Positions 52,495 through 63,339 of a DNA stretch of 64,000 nt are shown one piece after another. Numbering within the stretch: the stretch's first letter is position 1; every line of letters begins with the position of its first letter. The translations under genes were made by a program, and so were the position numbers. This DNA is from Serratia sp. FDAARGOS_506 (GTDB lineage: Bacteria; Pseudomonadota; Gammaproteobacteria; Enterobacterales; Enterobacteriaceae): contig NZ_CP033831.1 of the NCBI RefSeq assembly GCF_003812745.1, positions 1,612,001 to 1,676,000 of the forward strand, read 5' to 3'. Under the pieces are notes generated by a model. The model saw nothing but the letters and a program-made list of their open reading frames with translations, was not told the origin of the DNA and did not search any database.

Positions 52495-53691
52495 CTATTC
52501 ACCGCCGTTCTGTTTCAGCGTCAACATCAACCCCTCACGCCGCATCTGCGCCGCTTCATCCGAACGATGCAGTTTTTCCAGCGTATCGGCCAACCAGGCG
52601 TAGTCGTAGGCATCCGGGCGCTGTTTCAGCGCTTCGCGGAAGGCGTCGGCCGCTTGCTGCCACTCGCCGTGCTTCATCAGCAACTGCCCCAGCGTGCTGT
52701 TCAACAGCGGCGTCGCGCCGTGTTGTTTCATCTGCTGACGCAGCGCTCTTTCCAACTGCTCGGGATTGCCGGACTTCAGCCGCGGCAGCAACAGCACCAG
52801 GCGCTCGTCGTATTGGCGCTTCAGGCTGTCGAGCACAATTTCCTGCGCCAGTTCGTGGTCGTTGCATTCGATCAGGTGTTCCACCATCGCGATTTGCAGC
52901 GGCACTTCGTGACGCGTCTTGCGGCTCTGATCTTTCCACCAGCGCTTCAAGCCTTCGCTACCTTCGTCCGCCATCGCCTGGTTCATCAGCCCGATATAAG
53001 CCTGTTGCTGTAATGCCTGCAGCTCCTCTTCACTGTGGAGTTCGATTTTACGCATCGACGGCAGCACTTCCAGCAGCGACGCATAAGCGCCGGTGCGCAG
53101 ATAGGCTTGTTCCGCCAGGCGCAGCACTTCCGGGTGACGCGGCGCCTGGTTCAGCAGGCGATCGACGCCGTGGCGCGCGGCGTGGTTTTCGCCCTGCGCC
53201 AGCTGGATACGAACCCGGGTGATGTCCACCGGCAGTTGATCGGTGTCGGCCGCTTCGGCAGCGCGCTCCAGATATTGATTGGTACGGAAGTCGTCGCCGC
53301 GTTGCTGTGCGGCTTCGGCGGCAAGCAGGTAGTTCACGACCGGCTGTTCGGCGTGGTCGGCGTTGCGCGTCATCAGCTTCTCAACCTGCTTGTAGTCGCC
53401 TTCCGCCAGCTTGATCAGCGCGGCTTTGGTTTGCTGGCGCGCACGGGTACGCTTGCGGCCGATAAACCAACCGCGCGTGCGGGCGCCGGTACGGAAGATA
53501 CGGCGCAGGATCCACTCGATCGCCAGCAGCACCACGAACAGCAGCACCAGCATAATCACCAGGCCGGTGACGCTGGTTTCAATATTGTAATTGTCGGTCT
53601 GGATCAGCACATAGCCCTGATGCCCGGCCAACATCGGCCCGAGCACCACGCTGGCGATCACCACCAGGAACAGAAATAGCACGCGTAACAT
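52495..53691 (-). CDS. hemY: HemY, membrane TPR protein of the hem operon
   Basis: This 398-residue inner-membrane protein has two N-terminal membrane helices (about residues 4-20 and 40-62) and a cytosolic TPR domain. Conserved stretches are GPMLAGHQGYVLIQTDNYNIETS and GWFIGRKRTRARQQT. Despite its name it is not the Bacillus-type protoporphyrinogen oxidase; its role in heme metabolism is unresolved. It is last in hemCDXY, 3 bases after hemX. Confidence 0.95.
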   Translation of the reverse strand: MLRVLFLFLVVIASVVLGPMLAGHQGYVLIQTDNYNIETSVTGLVIMLVLLFVVLLAIEWILRRIFRTGARTRGWFIGRKRTRARQQTKAALIKLAEGDYKQVEKLMTRNADHAEQPVVNYLLAAEAAQQRGDDFRTNQYLERAAEAADTDQLPVDITRVRIQLAQGENHAARHGVDRLLNQAPRHPEVLRLAEQAYLRTGAYASLLEVLPSMRKIELHSEEELQALQQQAYIGLMNQAMADEGSEGLKRWWKDQSRKTRHEVPLQIAMVEHLIECNDHELAQEIVLDSLKRQYDERLVLLLPRLKSGNPEQLERALRQQMKQHGATPLLNSTLGQLLMKHGEWQQAADAFREALKQRPDAYDYAWLADTLEKLHRSDEAAQMRREGLMLTLKQNGGE

Positions 53692-53694
53692 GGC

Positions 53695-54819
53695 TTAACC
53701 CTCCTGATGAGCGGCAGGGGACTGGGTCATCAGGTTGCGCACCCGGGTCTGCATCACTTTTTCCAGCAGCGGCTGGCTTTTCAGCTGATCCGGCACGTCC
53801 ATCGAGATCGACTGTTGGCTCAGGCTATCCAGCTCTTCCAGGAAGGCTTTGGTCGCCGGATCGGTGGTGTCGAAATAGGCGCGCACCCAGGTAGAGACGG
53901 TTTCCAGCGATTGCTTGTAGGTCTCGTTCTGGTGGCGCGGGATGGCCTGCGCGGCCACCAGCAGGCGCGAACGGATGTTTTCGCGCAGGTAGATGTCCTG
54001 GTTCGGTGCCAGCAGCGGCTCGGCGCTGGTGTCGCGGCGGCGGATGGTAATGAAGTCAGCCATGAAATTGCGCCAGCTCTTGGCCAGGTTCTGCCGCCAT
54101 TCGCCGATTGAGCCGGAGAGCTCGCTGCTGTTTTGATCCATCGGCGCTTCGTCGGTGTCGTTATCCGCCAGACGCAGGTTATCCACCTGATTGGACAGCT
54201 GATTGACCTTGAGGATGATGCCGTCGTAATCGACCTGGGTCAGCGTAGAAAGCGTGCTGATGTCTTCGGTAATGGCGCGGCGCACGTCGAGCAGGCTCGG
54301 ATCGTTCATGTCCGCCAGACTGGCGTCGGCGCTTTTCAGCAGCGCGGCGGCGCTGGTGACGTCCTGATCGCTCCACAGCTTGCGGCCGGCCATTTTCACC
54401 AGGAAATCGGCCTGCGCCAGCAGCCAGGTTTTGGCGTCGCTGCCGGAGATGGTCGCCACTTTTTCCTGCAGTTCGCTCAGTTGGCGCGCAAGGTTCGCCT
54501 GCTCGCGATCGGCGGCGTCCAGAGTTTTGCCCTGCTGCTGCAACAGGCCTTCCAGCGCATTTCTTTCCTGCTGCTGGCTCTGTTTCACGCCCTCAAGCTG
54601 CTGTTGCAGCGCCTGATTGGCGGCGATCAACTGTTGCGCCTGCTTGTGCGTGTGGTAATAGCCGCCCGCGCCGAGGGCGATGACCAGCACGATAGCGATC
54701 GCGCCGAGCACCGGGCCGGTATTCTTTCCTTTGCGGCTGGCAGCGGCTGGCTGCTGGGAGCTCTCAACCGCGGTGGTTGGCTCTTCAACCGGGGCGGATG
54801 GGGTATTTTGTTCCGTCAT
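53695..54819 (-). CDS. hemX: HemX, membrane protein of the hem operon
   Basis: This 374-residue protein has one membrane helix (about 38-58, [21 protein letters not shown]), then a Gln-rich coiled coil and a conserved periplasmic domain ([48 protein letters not shown]-type blocks). I chose the ATG at 54819 (MTEQNTPSA, like E. coli MTEQEKTSA); an ATG at 54834 would add five residues. E. coli HemX was once called a uroporphyrinogen methyltransferase, but no SAM motif is visible, so the role is uncertain. Confidence 0.93.
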   Translation of the reverse strand: MTEQNTPSAPVEEPTTAVESSQQPAAASRKGKNTGPVLGAIAIVLVIALGAGGYYHTHKQAQQLIAANQALQQQLEGVKQSQQQERNALEGLLQQQGKTLDAADREQANLARQLSELQEKVATISGSDAKTWLLAQADFLVKMAGRKLWSDQDVTSAAALLKSADASLADMNDPSLLDVRRAITEDISTLSTLTQVDYDGIILKVNQLSNQVDNLRLADNDTDEAPMDQNSSELSGSIGEWRQNLAKSWRNFMADFITIRRRDTSAEPLLAPNQDIYLRENIRSRLLVAAQAIPRHQNETYKQSLETVSTWVRAYFDTTDPATKAFLEELDSLSQQSISMDVPDQLKSQPLLEKVMQTRVRNLMTQSPAAHQEG

Positions 54820-54841
54820 AGTGGCACATCCCATAGTCAGA

Positions 54842-55582
54842 TTATTGTAGCGCGCGGATCAGCGCGTCATTATCGGCGTTGTCAGCTACCCGAATCGTAC
54901 GCCAGCCCAAGTCCCGGGCGAGGGTAGCCAGGCGTTCGCTCACTACTACCAGGCGGCAACGCAGCAGCCATGAAGAACGATAGTAATCAGGAACTAAAGT
55001 ATAGAGCTGTTGTAACATTTCACCGCTGGTCACCACCAGCGTATCCACACCGGCGCGCTGCCAGTGGGCACTTTGCTCGCTGCCGTCGTAGTGCACCGGG
55101 CTGCGTTGATAGCATTCATAATAGCTGACGTCGGCGCCGCGCTCGCTCAGCGTCGTGCCCAGCAGCTCGCGGCCGCCGTTGCCGCGTAAAATCAGCGCAC
55201 GTTTGCCCGCCAGTTTTTGCAGCGCCGGCAGCAGCAGCAGCGTTTCGCTGATCTCGCGTTCGCGCGGGTATTCCACCGGCAAACTGCTGATGCGGTGCAG
55301 CGCCAGCCCGGTGGTGCGGCCGATGGCGTAATAGGCCAGGTGAGCGGGCCAGGTCAGCCCGACACGGCCGATGACTGAATCGGCATAGTTCACCGAATGT
55401 TGCGACAGCACGAACACCAGATCGCCGGCGTTCAACTGATGCAATGCCTGCGGCAGCTTCGGCAGATCTCCGCCGGGGGCGAAGTCGATCAGCGGTGCAT
55501 GATAGGCAACCCGGCCGAGTGCGCGCAGCCGGCTCACTAACAGCTCTCCCGAAGGCGATGGGCGGGTTACCAGGATCGTCAT
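54842..55582 (-). CDS. hemD: Uroporphyrinogen-III synthase HemD
   Basis: This closes hydroxymethylbilane to uroporphyrinogen III with inversion of ring D. Its 246 residues equal E. coli HemD. The fold is poorly conserved, but [12 protein letters not shown] at the start, [23 protein letters not shown] and YECYQRSP are typical. It overlaps hemC by four bases. Confidence 0.95.
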   Translation of the reverse strand: MTILVTRPSPSGELLVSRLRALGRVAYHAPLIDFAPGGDLPKLPQALHQLNAGDLVFVLSQHSVNYADSVIGRVGLTWPAHLAYYAIGRTTGLALHRISSLPVEYPREREISETLLLLPALQKLAGKRALILRGNGGRELLGTTLSERGADVSYYECYQRSPVHYDGSEQSAHWQRAGVDTLVVTSGEMLQQLYTLVPDYYRSSWLLRCRLVVVSERLATLARDLGWRTIRVADNADNDALIRALQ

Positions 55583-56520
55583 GCCGGCGGATTTCCCTGA
55601 TAAACCTCGCGCAGGATCTCGCGCGCGCCGCGTGCCAGCAGCTCTTCAGCAAGCTCAACGCCCATCCGTTCGGCCTCGGCGGCTGGGCCGCGGCGTTCGC
55701 CGCGCACCATCTGGCTACCGTCCGGCGCGCCGACCAGGGCGCGCAGCCACAGGCTGTCGCCATCCAGTTCGGCATAGCTGCCGATCGGTACCTGGCAGCC
55801 GCCTTCCAGACGGGTGTTCATCGCCCGTTCGGCACGCACGCGGGTTTCGGTGGCCGCATGGTTCAGCGGCGCCAGCAGCGCGCGGGTGACGCTGTCATCA
55901 AGGCGGCATTCAATGCCGACCGCACCCTGGCCAACTGCCGGCAGGCACTCTTCGGCGCTCAGCGGGCTGCGGATGCGTTGCTCCAGCCCCAGGCGTTTCA
56001 GGCCGGCCACCGCCAGAATAATCGCGTCGTAGTCGCCGTTGTCCAGCTTGGCCAGGCGAGTGCCGACGTTGCCGCGCAGGTCGCGTACGATCAGATCAGG
56101 GCGGCGTTCACGCAACTGGCACTGGCGGCGCAGGCTGGAGGTGCCGACCACGCTGCCCTGCGGCAGTTGATCGAGCGAGGCGAAACGATTGGAAACAAAA
56201 GCGTCGCGCGGATCTTCGCGTTCGCAAATGGTGGTCAAACCCAGGCCGGCAGGGAAATCGACCGGCACGTCTTTCATCGAGTGCACGGCGATGTCGGCGC
56301 GGCCTTCCAGCAGCGCCAGCTCGAGTTCTTTAACAAACAGGCCTTTACCGCCGACTTTCGCCAGCGGCGTATCCAGAATAACGTCGCCGCGCGTGACCAT
56401 CGGCACCAACTCGACCTGCAGGCCGGGATGGCTGGCCATCAGACGTTGCTGCACATAATGTGCTTGCCAAAGTGCAAGCGGGCTTTGTCGGGTGGCAATT
56501 CGAATAATTTTGTCTAACAT
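55579..56520 (-). CDS. hemC: Hydroxymethylbilane synthase HemC
   Basis: This porphobilinogen deaminase polymerises four porphobilinogens. Its 313 residues (E. coli 313) start [16 protein letters not shown], with MKDVP and [10 protein letters not shown] in domain 1-2. The cofactor-binding Cys is in [16 protein letters not shown]. It leads the hemCDXY operon and is divergent from cyaA across 316 bases. Confidence 0.97.
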   Translation of the reverse strand: MLDKIIRIATRQSPLALWQAHYVQQRLMASHPGLQVELVPMVTRGDVILDTPLAKVGGKGLFVKELELALLEGRADIAVHSMKDVPVDFPAGLGLTTICEREDPRDAFVSNRFASLDQLPQGSVVGTSSLRRQCQLRERRPDLIVRDLRGNVGTRLAKLDNGDYDAIILAVAGLKRLGLEQRIRSPLSAEECLPAVGQGAVGIECRLDDSVTRALLAPLNHAATETRVRAERAMNTRLEGGCQVPIGSYAELDGDSLWLRALVGAPDGSQMVRGERRGPAAEAERMGVELAEELLARGAREILREVYQGNPPA

Positions 56521-56836
56521 GCTTGTTACCGTTTTTATATTTCGCCATCCATCCTACCACTGAGAGCCAATACTGTCAGTGCAAGAAGCCGGAGGCGGAA
56601 AAAGGACAACGGAATCAAAGGGACGTGTGATGGGCTTTGGGGCAGTTAACACTGCGGGTAAATCGTTTAGGGAAGCGCTACAATAATTGTGAAGCGTTAC
56701 CTCCTTTACGGTCAATCAGCAAGGTGTTAAATTGATCACGTTTCCAGCAATAAGTCGCCAAATATTCTTCTTACACTAACGGCGCTTATGGAATACGGGT
56801 TTTTTTCTAAACACCGGGATAATCAGGCGAGACGTC
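56521..56836. promoter_or_regulatory. Divergent hemC-cyaA control region
   Basis: This 316-base region contains a CRP site (56725-56740) and otherwise no gene. A small open frame at 56788-57003 overlaps cyaA in another frame and is rejected. I could not place hemC promoter elements with confidence. Confidence 0.6.
56725..56740 (+). promoter_or_regulatory. CRP site upstream of cyaA
   Basis: TGTTA-AATTGA-TCACG matches the CRP consensus TGTGA-N6-TCACA in 8 of 10 half-site positions and is almost identical to the E. coli cyaA P2 site. There CRP-cAMP represses cyaA, giving feedback control. Confidence 0.85.
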
Positions 56837-59389
56837 TTGTACCTCTACATCGAGACATTGAAGCAGAGACTGGATGCGATCAATCAGCTACGCGTCGATC
56901 GCGCCCTGGCGGCTATGAAGCCCGCGTTTCAACGGGTATACAGTCTGCTGCCCACCTTACTGCACCACCACCACCCGCTAATGCCGGGTTACCTGAACGG
57001 TAACGTTCCCCATGGCATTTGCCTCTACACGCCTGATGAAACTCAACAAGATTACCTGAACGATTTAGAAGACAAGTGGGGCAGCCCGTTTGACAAGCCG
57101 GCCAGCGGCGAACTGCCGATCACCGGCGTCTATTCGATGGGCAGCACCTCGTCTATCGGCCAAAGCTGCAGCTCGGATCTCGACATCTGGGTCTGCCACC
57201 AGTCCTGGCTGGACAACGAAGAACGGACCCGCCTGCAGCAAAAATGCAGCCTGCTTGAGAAGTGGGCCGCCTCGATGGGGGTGGAAGTCAGCTTCTTCCT
57301 GATCGACGAAAACCGCTTCCGCCATAATGAAAGTGGCAGCCTGGGCGGCGAAGACTGCGGCTCGACGCAGCATATCCTGTTGCTCGACGAATTCTACCGC
57401 ACCGCGGTGCGCCTGGCCGGCAAACGCATCCTGTGGAACATGGTGCCGGGCGAAGAAGAAGCGCACTACGATGAATACGTGCTGTCGCTGTACGCGCAGG
57501 GCGCGCTGACGCCGAACGAGTGGTTGGATCTCGGCGGCCTGAGTTCGCTGTCGGCGGAAGAGTACTTCGGCGCCAGCCTGTGGCAGTTGTACAAGAGCAT
57601 CGATTCGCCTTACAAGGCGGTGCTGAAGACCTTGCTGCTCGAAGCCTATTCCTGGGAATACCCCAATACCCAACTGCTGGCGACGGACATCAAACACCGC
57701 CTGCATCAGGGCGAGATCGTCAGCTTCGGGCTCGACGCCTACTGCATGATGCTCGAGCGCGTCACTCGCTACCTGACCGACATCAACGACACCACCCGCC
57801 TCGATCTGGCCCGCCGCTGTTTCTACCTGAAAGTGTGTGAAAAGCTGTCGCTGGCCAAGGCCTGCGTCGGCTGGCGGCGTGAGATCCTCAGCCAACTGGT
57901 CAGCGAGTGGGGCTGGAGCGAAGAGCGTTTGGCGATGCTGGATAACCGCGCCAACTGGAAAATCGAGCGGGTGCGCGAAGCGCATAACGAACTGCTCGAC
58001 GCGATGATGCAGAGCTACCGCAACCTGATCCGTTTCGCCCGCCGCAACAACCTCAGCGTCAGTGCCAGCCCGCAGGATATCGGCGTGCTGACCCGCAAAC
58101 TGTACGCGGCGTTCGAAGCGCTGCCCGGCAAGGTGACACTGGTGAACCCGCAGATTTCGCCGGACCTGTCGGAAAACGATTTAACCTTTATTCACGTGCC
58201 GGTTGGCCGCGCCAACCGCACCGGCTGGTACCTGTATAATCAGGCGCCGGCCATGGATTCGATCGTCAGCCATCAGCCGCTGGAATATAACCGCTACCTG
58301 AACAAGCTGGTGGCCTGGGCCTATTTCAACGGCCTGCTGACCCCGCAGACCCGCCTGCACATCAAAAGCGGCAACCTGTGCGACACCGCCAAGCTGCAGG
58401 AGCTGGTAGCCGACGTTTCTCATCACTTCCCGCTGCGCCTGCCGGCGCCGACGCCGAAAGCGCTGTACAGCCCGTGCGAAATTCGCCACCTGGCAATCAT
58501 CGTCAATCTGGAAAACGATCCGACCGCCGCCTTCCGCAATCAGGTGGTGCACTTCGATTTCCGTAAGCTGGACGTGTTCAGCTTCGGCCAGCAGCAGCAG
58601 TGCCTGGTGGGCAGCATCGATCTGCTGTACCGCAACTCCTGGAACGAAGTGCGCACTCTGCATTTCAGCGGCGAGCAGTCGGTGTTGGAAGCGCTGAAGA
58701 CCATTCTCGGCAAAATGCACCAGGACGCCGCGCCGCCGGAGTCGGTGGAAGTGTTCTGCTACAGCCAGCACCTGCGCGGCCTGATCCGCACCCGCATCCA
58801 GCAACTGGTGTCGGAGTGCATCGAGCTACGCCTGTCCAGCACCCGTCTGGAACCCGGTCGCTTTAAGGCGGTACGCGTCGCCGGGCAGACTTGGGGTCTG
58901 TTCTTCGAGCGTCTGAGCGTGTCGGTGCAAAAGCTGGAGAACGCGGTGGAGTTTTACGGCGCGATCTCCAACAATAAGCTGCACGGCCTGTCTATCAAGG
59001 TGGAAACCGATCAGGTGCATCTGCCGCCGGTGGTGGATGGCTTCGCCAGCGAGGGGATCATCCAGTTCTTCTTCGAAGACACCTCGGACGACAAAGGCTT
59101 CAACATTTATATTCTGGACGAGTCGAATCGGGTGGAGGTGTATCACCACTGCGAGGGCAGTAAAGAGGAGCTGGTGCGCGACGTCAGCCGCTTCTACTCT
59201 TCATCGCACGATCGTTTCACCTACGGCTCCAGCTTCATCAACTTCAACCTGCCGCAGTTCTATCAGATCGTGCAGCTCGACGGGCGCACGCAGGTGATCC
59301 CGTTCCGCAGTAACGTGCTGTCCAGCCTGTGCGTGACGGTGGCCGACGGCGCCGCCCAGCCGCTCAAACAGCAGTTCCAGCTGCATTGA
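56837..59389 (+). CDS. cyaA: Adenylate cyclase CyaA (class I)
   Basis: This makes cAMP for CRP and is stimulated through the PTS glucose enzyme IIA. The protein of 850 residues (E. coli 848) starts with TTG, as E. coli cyaA does. The N-terminal catalytic domain includes the nucleotidyltransferase motif [19 protein letters not shown]. The C-terminal half is the regulatory domain. A rare start codon plus the CRP site suggest low, feedback-limited expression. Confidence 0.97.
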   Translation: MYLYIETLKQRLDAINQLRVDRALAAMKPAFQRVYSLLPTLLHHHHPLMPGYLNGNVPHGICLYTPDETQQDYLNDLEDKWGSPFDKPASGELPITGVYSMGSTSSIGQSCSSDLDIWVCHQSWLDNEERTRLQQKCSLLEKWAASMGVEVSFFLIDENRFRHNESGSLGGEDCGSTQHILLLDEFYRTAVRLAGKRILWNMVPGEEEAHYDEYVLSLYAQGALTPNEWLDLGGLSSLSAEEYFGASLWQLYKSIDSPYKAVLKTLLLEAYSWEYPNTQLLATDIKHRLHQGEIVSFGLDAYCMMLERVTRYLTDINDTTRLDLARRCFYLKVCEKLSLAKACVGWRREILSQLVSEWGWSEERLAMLDNRANWKIERVREAHNELLDAMMQSYRNLIRFARRNNLSVSASPQDIGVLTRKLYAAFEALPGKVTLVNPQISPDLSENDLTFIHVPVGRANRTGWYLYNQAPAMDSIVSHQPLEYNRYLNKLVAWAYFNGLLTPQTRLHIKSGNLCDTAKLQELVADVSHHFPLRLPAPTPKALYSPCEIRHLAIIVNLENDPTAAFRNQVVHFDFRKLDVFSFGQQQQCLVGSIDLLYRNSWNEVRTLHFSGEQSVLEALKTILGKMHQDAAPPESVEVFCYSQHLRGLIRTRIQQLVSECIELRLSSTRLEPGRFKAVRVAGQTWGLFFERLSVSVQKLENAVEFYGAISNNKLHGLSIKVETDQVHLPPVVDGFASEGIIQFFFEDTSDDKGFNIYILDESNRVEVYHHCEGSKEELVRDVSRFYSSSHDRFTYGSSFINFNLPQFYQIVQLDGRTQVIPFRSNVLSSLCVTVADGAAQPLKQQFQLH

Positions 59390-59396
59390 TGCCGCA

Positions 59397-59417
59397 AGGG
59401 CTCGGTTGCCGAGCCCT
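59397..59417. terminator. Hairpin between convergent cyaA and cyaY
   Basis: AGGGCTCGG-TTG-CCGAGCCCT is a perfect 9-bp stem in the 36-base gap between the two stop codons. It lacks a clear T-run on the plus strand. Confidence 0.55.
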
Positions 59418-59425
59418 GCATCGCT

Positions 59426-59746
59426 TCAGGAAAAACTCAGTTCCTCACCGGCCTGCGCGCTGGCCGCCTCGCTGAGCAGCTGATAAAACGGCTGCCCGCT
59501 GCGATCGCATACCCAGACGCCATCGCGGTAGTTGAAGTGGTAACCGCCGGCCTTGGTGGCGAGCCACACCTGGTGCAGCGGCTCCTGGCGATTGATGACG
59601 ATTTTAGTGCCGTTTTCGAAGCTCAATGTCATCACGCCGCCATTGGTTTCGTAATCGATGTCCGCATCGCCGTCAAAATCGTCCAGTGTCTCTTCAATAT
59701 TCAGCATCAGCTGGTCGGCCAACTGATGAAACTCGCTGTCGTTCAT
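59426..59746 (-). CDS. cyaY: Frataxin homologue CyaY
   Basis: This iron-binding regulator of Fe-S cluster assembly interacts with IscS and IscU. The ATG at 59746 gives 106 residues, the E. coli length; a TTG two codons earlier is in frame. The acidic N-terminal helix ([17 protein letters not shown]) and the [21 protein letters not shown] beta-sheet block are the frataxin hallmarks. It is divergent from lptM. Confidence 0.96.
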   Translation of the reverse strand: MNDSEFHQLADQLMLNIEETLDDFDGDADIDYETNGGVMTLSFENGTKIVINRQEPLHQVWLATKAGGYHFNYRDGVWVCDRSGQPFYQLLSEAASAQAGEELSFS

Positions 59747-59818
59747 ATTCAATTCCTATTGCTTTTCATGATCCACCTGCGATTATAGAGACCTTGGACG
59801 CATGAATTACAGGCATTA

Positions 59819-60031
59819 ATGCAAATGAAAAAACAACTACGCTATGCGCTGATGGCAGTTCTGCTGACCGGCCTCGCCGGCTGTGGTCTGAAGGGCCCGC
59901 TTTACTTCCCACCTGCCGACTCCGCCGGCCAAAAACCGGCTAAACCGCCGGTGCAAACGGGCGATCAGGTGCAAAAGAACCAGCAGGAGCAGTCTGGCTC
60001 TCAGCAAAAACCGTCGATGGTTGCCCAGTAA
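59819..60031 (+). CDS. lptM: LPS-assembly lipoprotein LptM (YifL)
   Basis: This small outer-membrane lipoprotein binds LptD and promotes its correct disulfide formation. It has 70 residues from the ATG at 59819; an ATG two codons later (59825) is equally plausible. A hydrophobic signal ends in the lipobox LAGC, and the mature start CGLKGPLYFPPAD is the family signature. The rest is a disordered Gln/Pro/Lys-rich tail. It precedes dapF by 71 bases. Confidence 0.92.
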   Translation: MQMKKQLRYALMAVLLTGLAGCGLKGPLYFPPADSAGQKPAKPPVQTGDQVQKNQQEQSGSQQKPSMVAQ

Positions 60032-60102
60032 CACCCGGTTTGCGGTGGCGAGCGCCGCCGCAAAATCAAGACGGATAGCGCGTCCAGATAGCGGAGTATG
60101 AT

Positions 60103-60927
60103 ATGCAGTTCTCCAAAATGCACGGTCTGGGCAACGACTTTATGGTGGTCGATGCCGTTACACAGAATGTCTATTTTTCACCTGAGCTGATCCGCCGGCT
60201 GGCCGATCGGCACCTGGGCGTCGGCTTTGACCAGATGCTGGTGGTAGAACCGCCTTACGATCCCGAGCTGGATTTTCACTACCGAATTTTCAACGCCGAC
60301 GGCAGCGAAGTGGCGCAGTGCGGCAACGGCGCGCGCTGCTTCGCGCGCTTTGTGCGGCTGAAAGGGCTGACCAACAAACGCGATATCCGCGTCAGCACCC
60401 AAACCGGGCGCATGGTGCTCAGCGTTACCGACGACGATCTGGTATGTGTCAACATGGGCGAGCCGAACTTCGATCCGCAGGCGGTGCCGTTCCGCGCCGC
60501 CAAAGCCGAAAAGACCTACATCATGCGCGCGGCGGAACAGACCGTGCTGTGCGGCGTGGTGTCGATGGGCAACCCGCATTGTGTTTTGCAGGTGGATGAT
60601 GTAAAAACCGCCAAGGTTGAGCTGCTCGGGCCGGTGCTGGAAGGGCATGAGCGCTTCCCTGAACGGGCCAACATCGGCTTTATGCAGGTGGTCAGCCGCG
60701 ATCACATCAAGCTGCGCGTTTACGAGCGCGGCGCCGGCGAAACGCAGGCCTGCGGCAGCGGCGCCTGTGCGGCGGTGGCGGTGGGGATCCAACAGGAATT
60801 GCTGTCAGAAGAGGTGCATGTAGAACTGCCGGGCGGCAGCCTGCATATTCGCTGGAAAGGGCCGGGCAACCCGCTGTTTATGACCGGCCCGGCAACACAT
60901 GTCTATGACGGATTTATTCATCTATGA
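60103..60927 (+). CDS. dapF: Diaminopimelate epimerase DapF
   Basis: This interconverts LL- and meso-diaminopimelate for lysine and peptidoglycan. Its 274 residues match E. coli. The two catalytic cysteines are in QCGNGARCF (Cys73) and ACGSGACA (Cys217), counted from codons. The substrate motif [11 protein letters not shown] is at the N-terminus. It overlaps yigA by four bases in the dapF-yigA-xerC-yigB operon. Confidence 0.98.
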   Translation: MQFSKMHGLGNDFMVVDAVTQNVYFSPELIRRLADRHLGVGFDQMLVVEPPYDPELDFHYRIFNADGSEVAQCGNGARCFARFVRLKGLTNKRDIRVSTQTGRMVLSVTDDDLVCVNMGEPNFDPQAVPFRAAKAEKTYIMRAAEQTVLCGVVSMGNPHCVLQVDDVKTAKVELLGPVLEGHERFPERANIGFMQVVSRDHIKLRVYERGAGETQACGSGACAAVAVGIQQELLSEEVHVELPGGSLHIRWKGPGNPLFMTGPATHVYDGFIHL

Positions 60928-61637
60928 AAAGCGTAGAAGAACAGAGCGTCGCCGGCCTGGCGCTGGATGACGACACCGTGATGCAGTATCTGCTGCAGAA
61001 CCCGGATTTCTTTATTCGCAACGCACGCCAGGTTGAGCAGATGCGCGTGCCGCACCCGGTGCGCGGCACCGTTTCGCTGGTGGAATGGCATCTGGCCCGC
61101 CAGCGCAATCACATCGAACGGCTGGAAGAAGAGATCACGCTGTTGATGGAACAGGCCAGCGCCAACGAAGGGTTGTTCGCCCGGTTGCTGCACCTGCAGG
61201 CCGATTTGGCCACCGCCGACAGCCTGCAGGACATGCTCAACCGGCTGCAGCGCTGGGCGCGCGGCTTCGGTTTGGCCGGTGCCACGGTGCGCCTGTTCGC
61301 CGAACGCTGGAAGATCGGCGCGCCTTCCGACTTCACCCACCTGGCGCTGACGCGTTCGGCGTTCGAGCCGTTCCGCATTCAGCGGCTGGGCAGCGAACAA
61401 CACTACCTCGGCGGCCTGAACGGCCCCGAGCTGCTGCTGCTGTTGCCGCAGGCCAAACAGATTGGCCAGATTGGCTCGGTGGCGCTGTCGATGCTGGGCG
61501 ACGACGGCGAACTGGGCATGGTGATCTTCAGCAGTCGCGATACGCAACACTATCAGCAGGGCATGGGCACGGTGATGCTCAATCAACTGGCGCGCATGCT
61601 GCCGGAACTGCTGGAACGCTGGGTCGAACGCGCATGA
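60924..61637 (+). CDS. yigA: DUF484 protein YigA
   Basis: This 237-residue cytosolic protein of DUF484 has no established function. The N-terminal part ([20 protein letters not shown] and an [14 protein letters not shown] coiled coil) is followed by a GAF-like domain to the C-terminus. It is coupled by ATGA overlaps to dapF and xerC, and this order is conserved in enterobacteria. The linkage suggests a role with division or recombination genes, but that is only context. Confidence 0.93.
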   Translation: MKSVEEQSVAGLALDDDTVMQYLLQNPDFFIRNARQVEQMRVPHPVRGTVSLVEWHLARQRNHIERLEEEITLLMEQASANEGLFARLLHLQADLATADSLQDMLNRLQRWARGFGLAGATVRLFAERWKIGAPSDFTHLALTRSAFEPFRIQRLGSEQHYLGGLNGPELLLLLPQAKQIGQIGSVALSMLGDDGELGMVIFSSRDTQHYQQGMGTVMLNQLARMLPELLERWVERA

Positions 61638-62545
61638 CGCCGATTGCGCCCAGCCTGCAGCAGCCGGTGGACGCTTTTCTGCGTTATCTCAAGGTAGAAC
61701 GGCAACTCAGTCCGCTGACGCAGCTCAGCTATTCGCGCCAGCTGGCGGCGCTGATGCGCCTGGCGCAGGAGATCGGCGTCACCGACTGGGCGGCGCTGGA
61801 CGCCGCCCGGGTGCGTATGCTGGCGGCGCGCAGCAAACGCGCCGGCCTGCAGTCCGCCAGCCTGGCGCTGCGGCTCTCTTCGTTGCGCAGTTTCCTCGAC
61901 TGGCTGGTCAGCCAGGGCGTATTGCACGCCAACCCCGCGAAAGGCATCCGCACGCCGCGCAGCGGCCGCCATCTGCCGAAAAACATCGACGTCGATGAAA
62001 TCAACCAACTGCTGGAGATCGATCTCAACGATCCGCTGGCGGTGCGCGATCGCGCCATGCTGGAGGTGATGTACGGCGCCGGCCTGCGCCTCTCAGAGCT
62101 GGTGGGGCTGGATTGCCGCCATGTCGATATGGCAGCCGGCGAGGTGTGGGTGATGGGGAAAGGCAGCAAAGAGCGCAAATTGCCAATTGGGCGCACCGCC
62201 GTCACCTGGCTGGAACACTGGCTGGCGATGCGCGATCTGTTCGGGCCGGAAGATGACGCGATGTTCCTGTCCAATCAGGGGCGGCGCATCTCGACGCGCA
62301 ACGTGCAAAAGCGCTTCGCCGAATGGGGCGTGAAACAGGGCGTCAACAGCCATATCCACCCGCACAAGCTACGCCACTCCTTCGCTACCCACATGCTGGA
62401 GTCCAGCGGCGATCTGCGCGCGGTACAGGAGCTGCTCGGCCACGCTAACCTGACCACCACGCAAATTTATACCCACCTCGACTTTCAACATCTGGCGAAC
62501 GTGTACGATGCCGCGCATCCGCGCGCCAAACGGGGGAAATCCTGA
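61634..62545 (+). CDS. xerC: Tyrosine recombinase XerC
   Basis: With XerD this resolves chromosome dimers at dif. The ATG at 61634 overlaps the yigA stop and gives 303 residues (E. coli 298); a longer in-frame extension inside yigA is rejected. The six catalytic residues are present: Arg152 in GAGLRLSEL, Lys176 in MGKGSKER, His244 and Arg247 in HPHKLRHSF, His270 in LGHANLT and the nucleophile Tyr279 in QIYTHL (E. coli numbers plus 4). It shares one base with yigB. Confidence 0.97.
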   Translation: MTPIAPSLQQPVDAFLRYLKVERQLSPLTQLSYSRQLAALMRLAQEIGVTDWAALDAARVRMLAARSKRAGLQSASLALRLSSLRSFLDWLVSQGVLHANPAKGIRTPRSGRHLPKNIDVDEINQLLEIDLNDPLAVRDRAMLEVMYGAGLRLSELVGLDCRHVDMAAGEVWVMGKGSKERKLPIGRTAVTWLEHWLAMRDLFGPEDDAMFLSNQGRRISTRNVQKRFAEWGVKQGVNSHIHPHKLRHSFATHMLESSGDLRAVQELLGHANLTTTQIYTHLDFQHLANVYDAAHPRAKRGKS

Positions 62546-63261
62546 TGCATTTTTATCGCCCGCTGCGCCCGCTGGCGGCGCTGACTTTCGATCTGGACGA
62601 CACGCTGTATGACAATCGCCCGGTGATTAGGCAGACCGAACAACAGTCGGTGGCCTTCCTGCAGAGCTATCATCCTGGTCTGAGCAGCTTCCAGTCGGCG
62701 GATTTCCACCGCCTGCGCCAGGAGCTGCGCGAGCAGGATCCGGAGATCTACCACGACGTCACCCAGTGGCGCTGGCGCGCCATTCATCTGGCGCTGAGCC
62801 GGCAGGGGCTGCGTGACGCCGACGCCGCGATCGGGGCCGATGCGGCGATGCAAAACTTCGCACTGTGGCGCAGCCGCATCGAGGTACCGGAAGCGACCCA
62901 CGCCACGCTGAAAGCGCTGGCCGCACGCTACCCGCTGGTGGCGATCACCAACGGCAACGCCGATCCGGCGCAGTGTGGCCTGGACGGTTATTTCCAGTTC
63001 GTGTTGCGCTCCGGGCCGGACGGGCGCGCCAAGCCGTACCAGGACATGTACCACCTGGCCGTCGAGCGGCTGGGCGTGGCGCCCGAGCAGATCCTGCACG
63101 TGGGCGACGATCTGACTACCGACGTCGCCGGCGCGCTGCGCGCGGGGCTGCAGGCCTGTTGGATCAACGATCGGCAACGCTGCCTGATGCAGGCGGCCGA
63201 CAGCCGCCTGCTGCCGCATATTGAGATTTCGCAGTTGGCATCGCTGACAGCATTGTTATAA
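62545..63261 (+). CDS. yigB: HAD-family phosphatase YigB
   Basis: This haloacid-dehalogenase hydrolase is reported to act on FMN and related phosphates in E. coli. Its 238 residues (E. coli 238) carry motif [10 protein letters not shown] (nucleophile Asp), motif II AITNGN, the motif III Lys in [10 protein letters not shown] and motif [18 protein letters not shown]. It is the last gene before the uvrD promoter, with the xerC stop sharing a base with its start. Confidence 0.94.
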   Translation: MHFYRPLRPLAALTFDLDDTLYDNRPVIRQTEQQSVAFLQSYHPGLSSFQSADFHRLRQELREQDPEIYHDVTQWRWRAIHLALSRQGLRDADAAIGADAAMQNFALWRSRIEVPEATHATLKALAARYPLVAITNGNADPAQCGLDGYFQFVLRSGPDGRAKPYQDMYHLAVERLGVAPEQILHVGDDLTTDVAGALRAGLQACWINDRQRCLMQAADSRLLPHIEISQLASLTALL

Positions 63262-63262
63262 T
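63235..63262 (+). promoter_or_regulatory. uvrD promoter
   Basis: TTGGCA (63235-63240), a 16-base spacer and a perfect TATAAT (63257-63262) lie across the end of yigB. This predicts a transcript start near 63269. Confidence 0.82.
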
Positions 63263-63275
63263 CCCTGCCAGAACT

Positions 63276-63291
63276 CTGTATAAATTTCCAG
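63276..63291 (+). promoter_or_regulatory. LexA box of uvrD
   Basis: CTGT-ATAAATTT-CCAG is one base from the SOS consensus CTGT-N8-ACAG and shares the CCAG half with the E. coli uvrD box. It lies just downstream of the predicted transcript start, so LexA would block early elongation. Confidence 0.88.
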
Positions 63292-63294
63292 TGA

Positions 63295-63317
63295 AAAACC
63301 CGTCGCCGGCGGGTTTT
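63295..63317 (+). terminator. Hairpin between the LexA box and uvrD
   Basis: AAAACCCG and CGGGTTTT pair around TCGCCGG. It lies in the uvrD leader, so it may attenuate uvrD as well as end yigB transcription; E. coli uvrD is also reported to have a leader attenuator. Confidence 0.7.
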
Positions 63318-63339
63318 CCCTCAACCATTAGTGGTGCCT

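Noticed and set aside
52349-53013. Open frames spanning the glmZ 3' end and the hemY 3' end on the plus strand
   Set aside because: They cross two intrinsic terminators and the antisense of hemY; the real feature is the sRNA.
61085-61633. Long N-terminal extension of xerC inside yigA
   Set aside because: It lies in another frame of yigA and is Arg/Ala/Gly-rich; the ATG at 61634 overlapping the yigA stop gives the normal XerC length.
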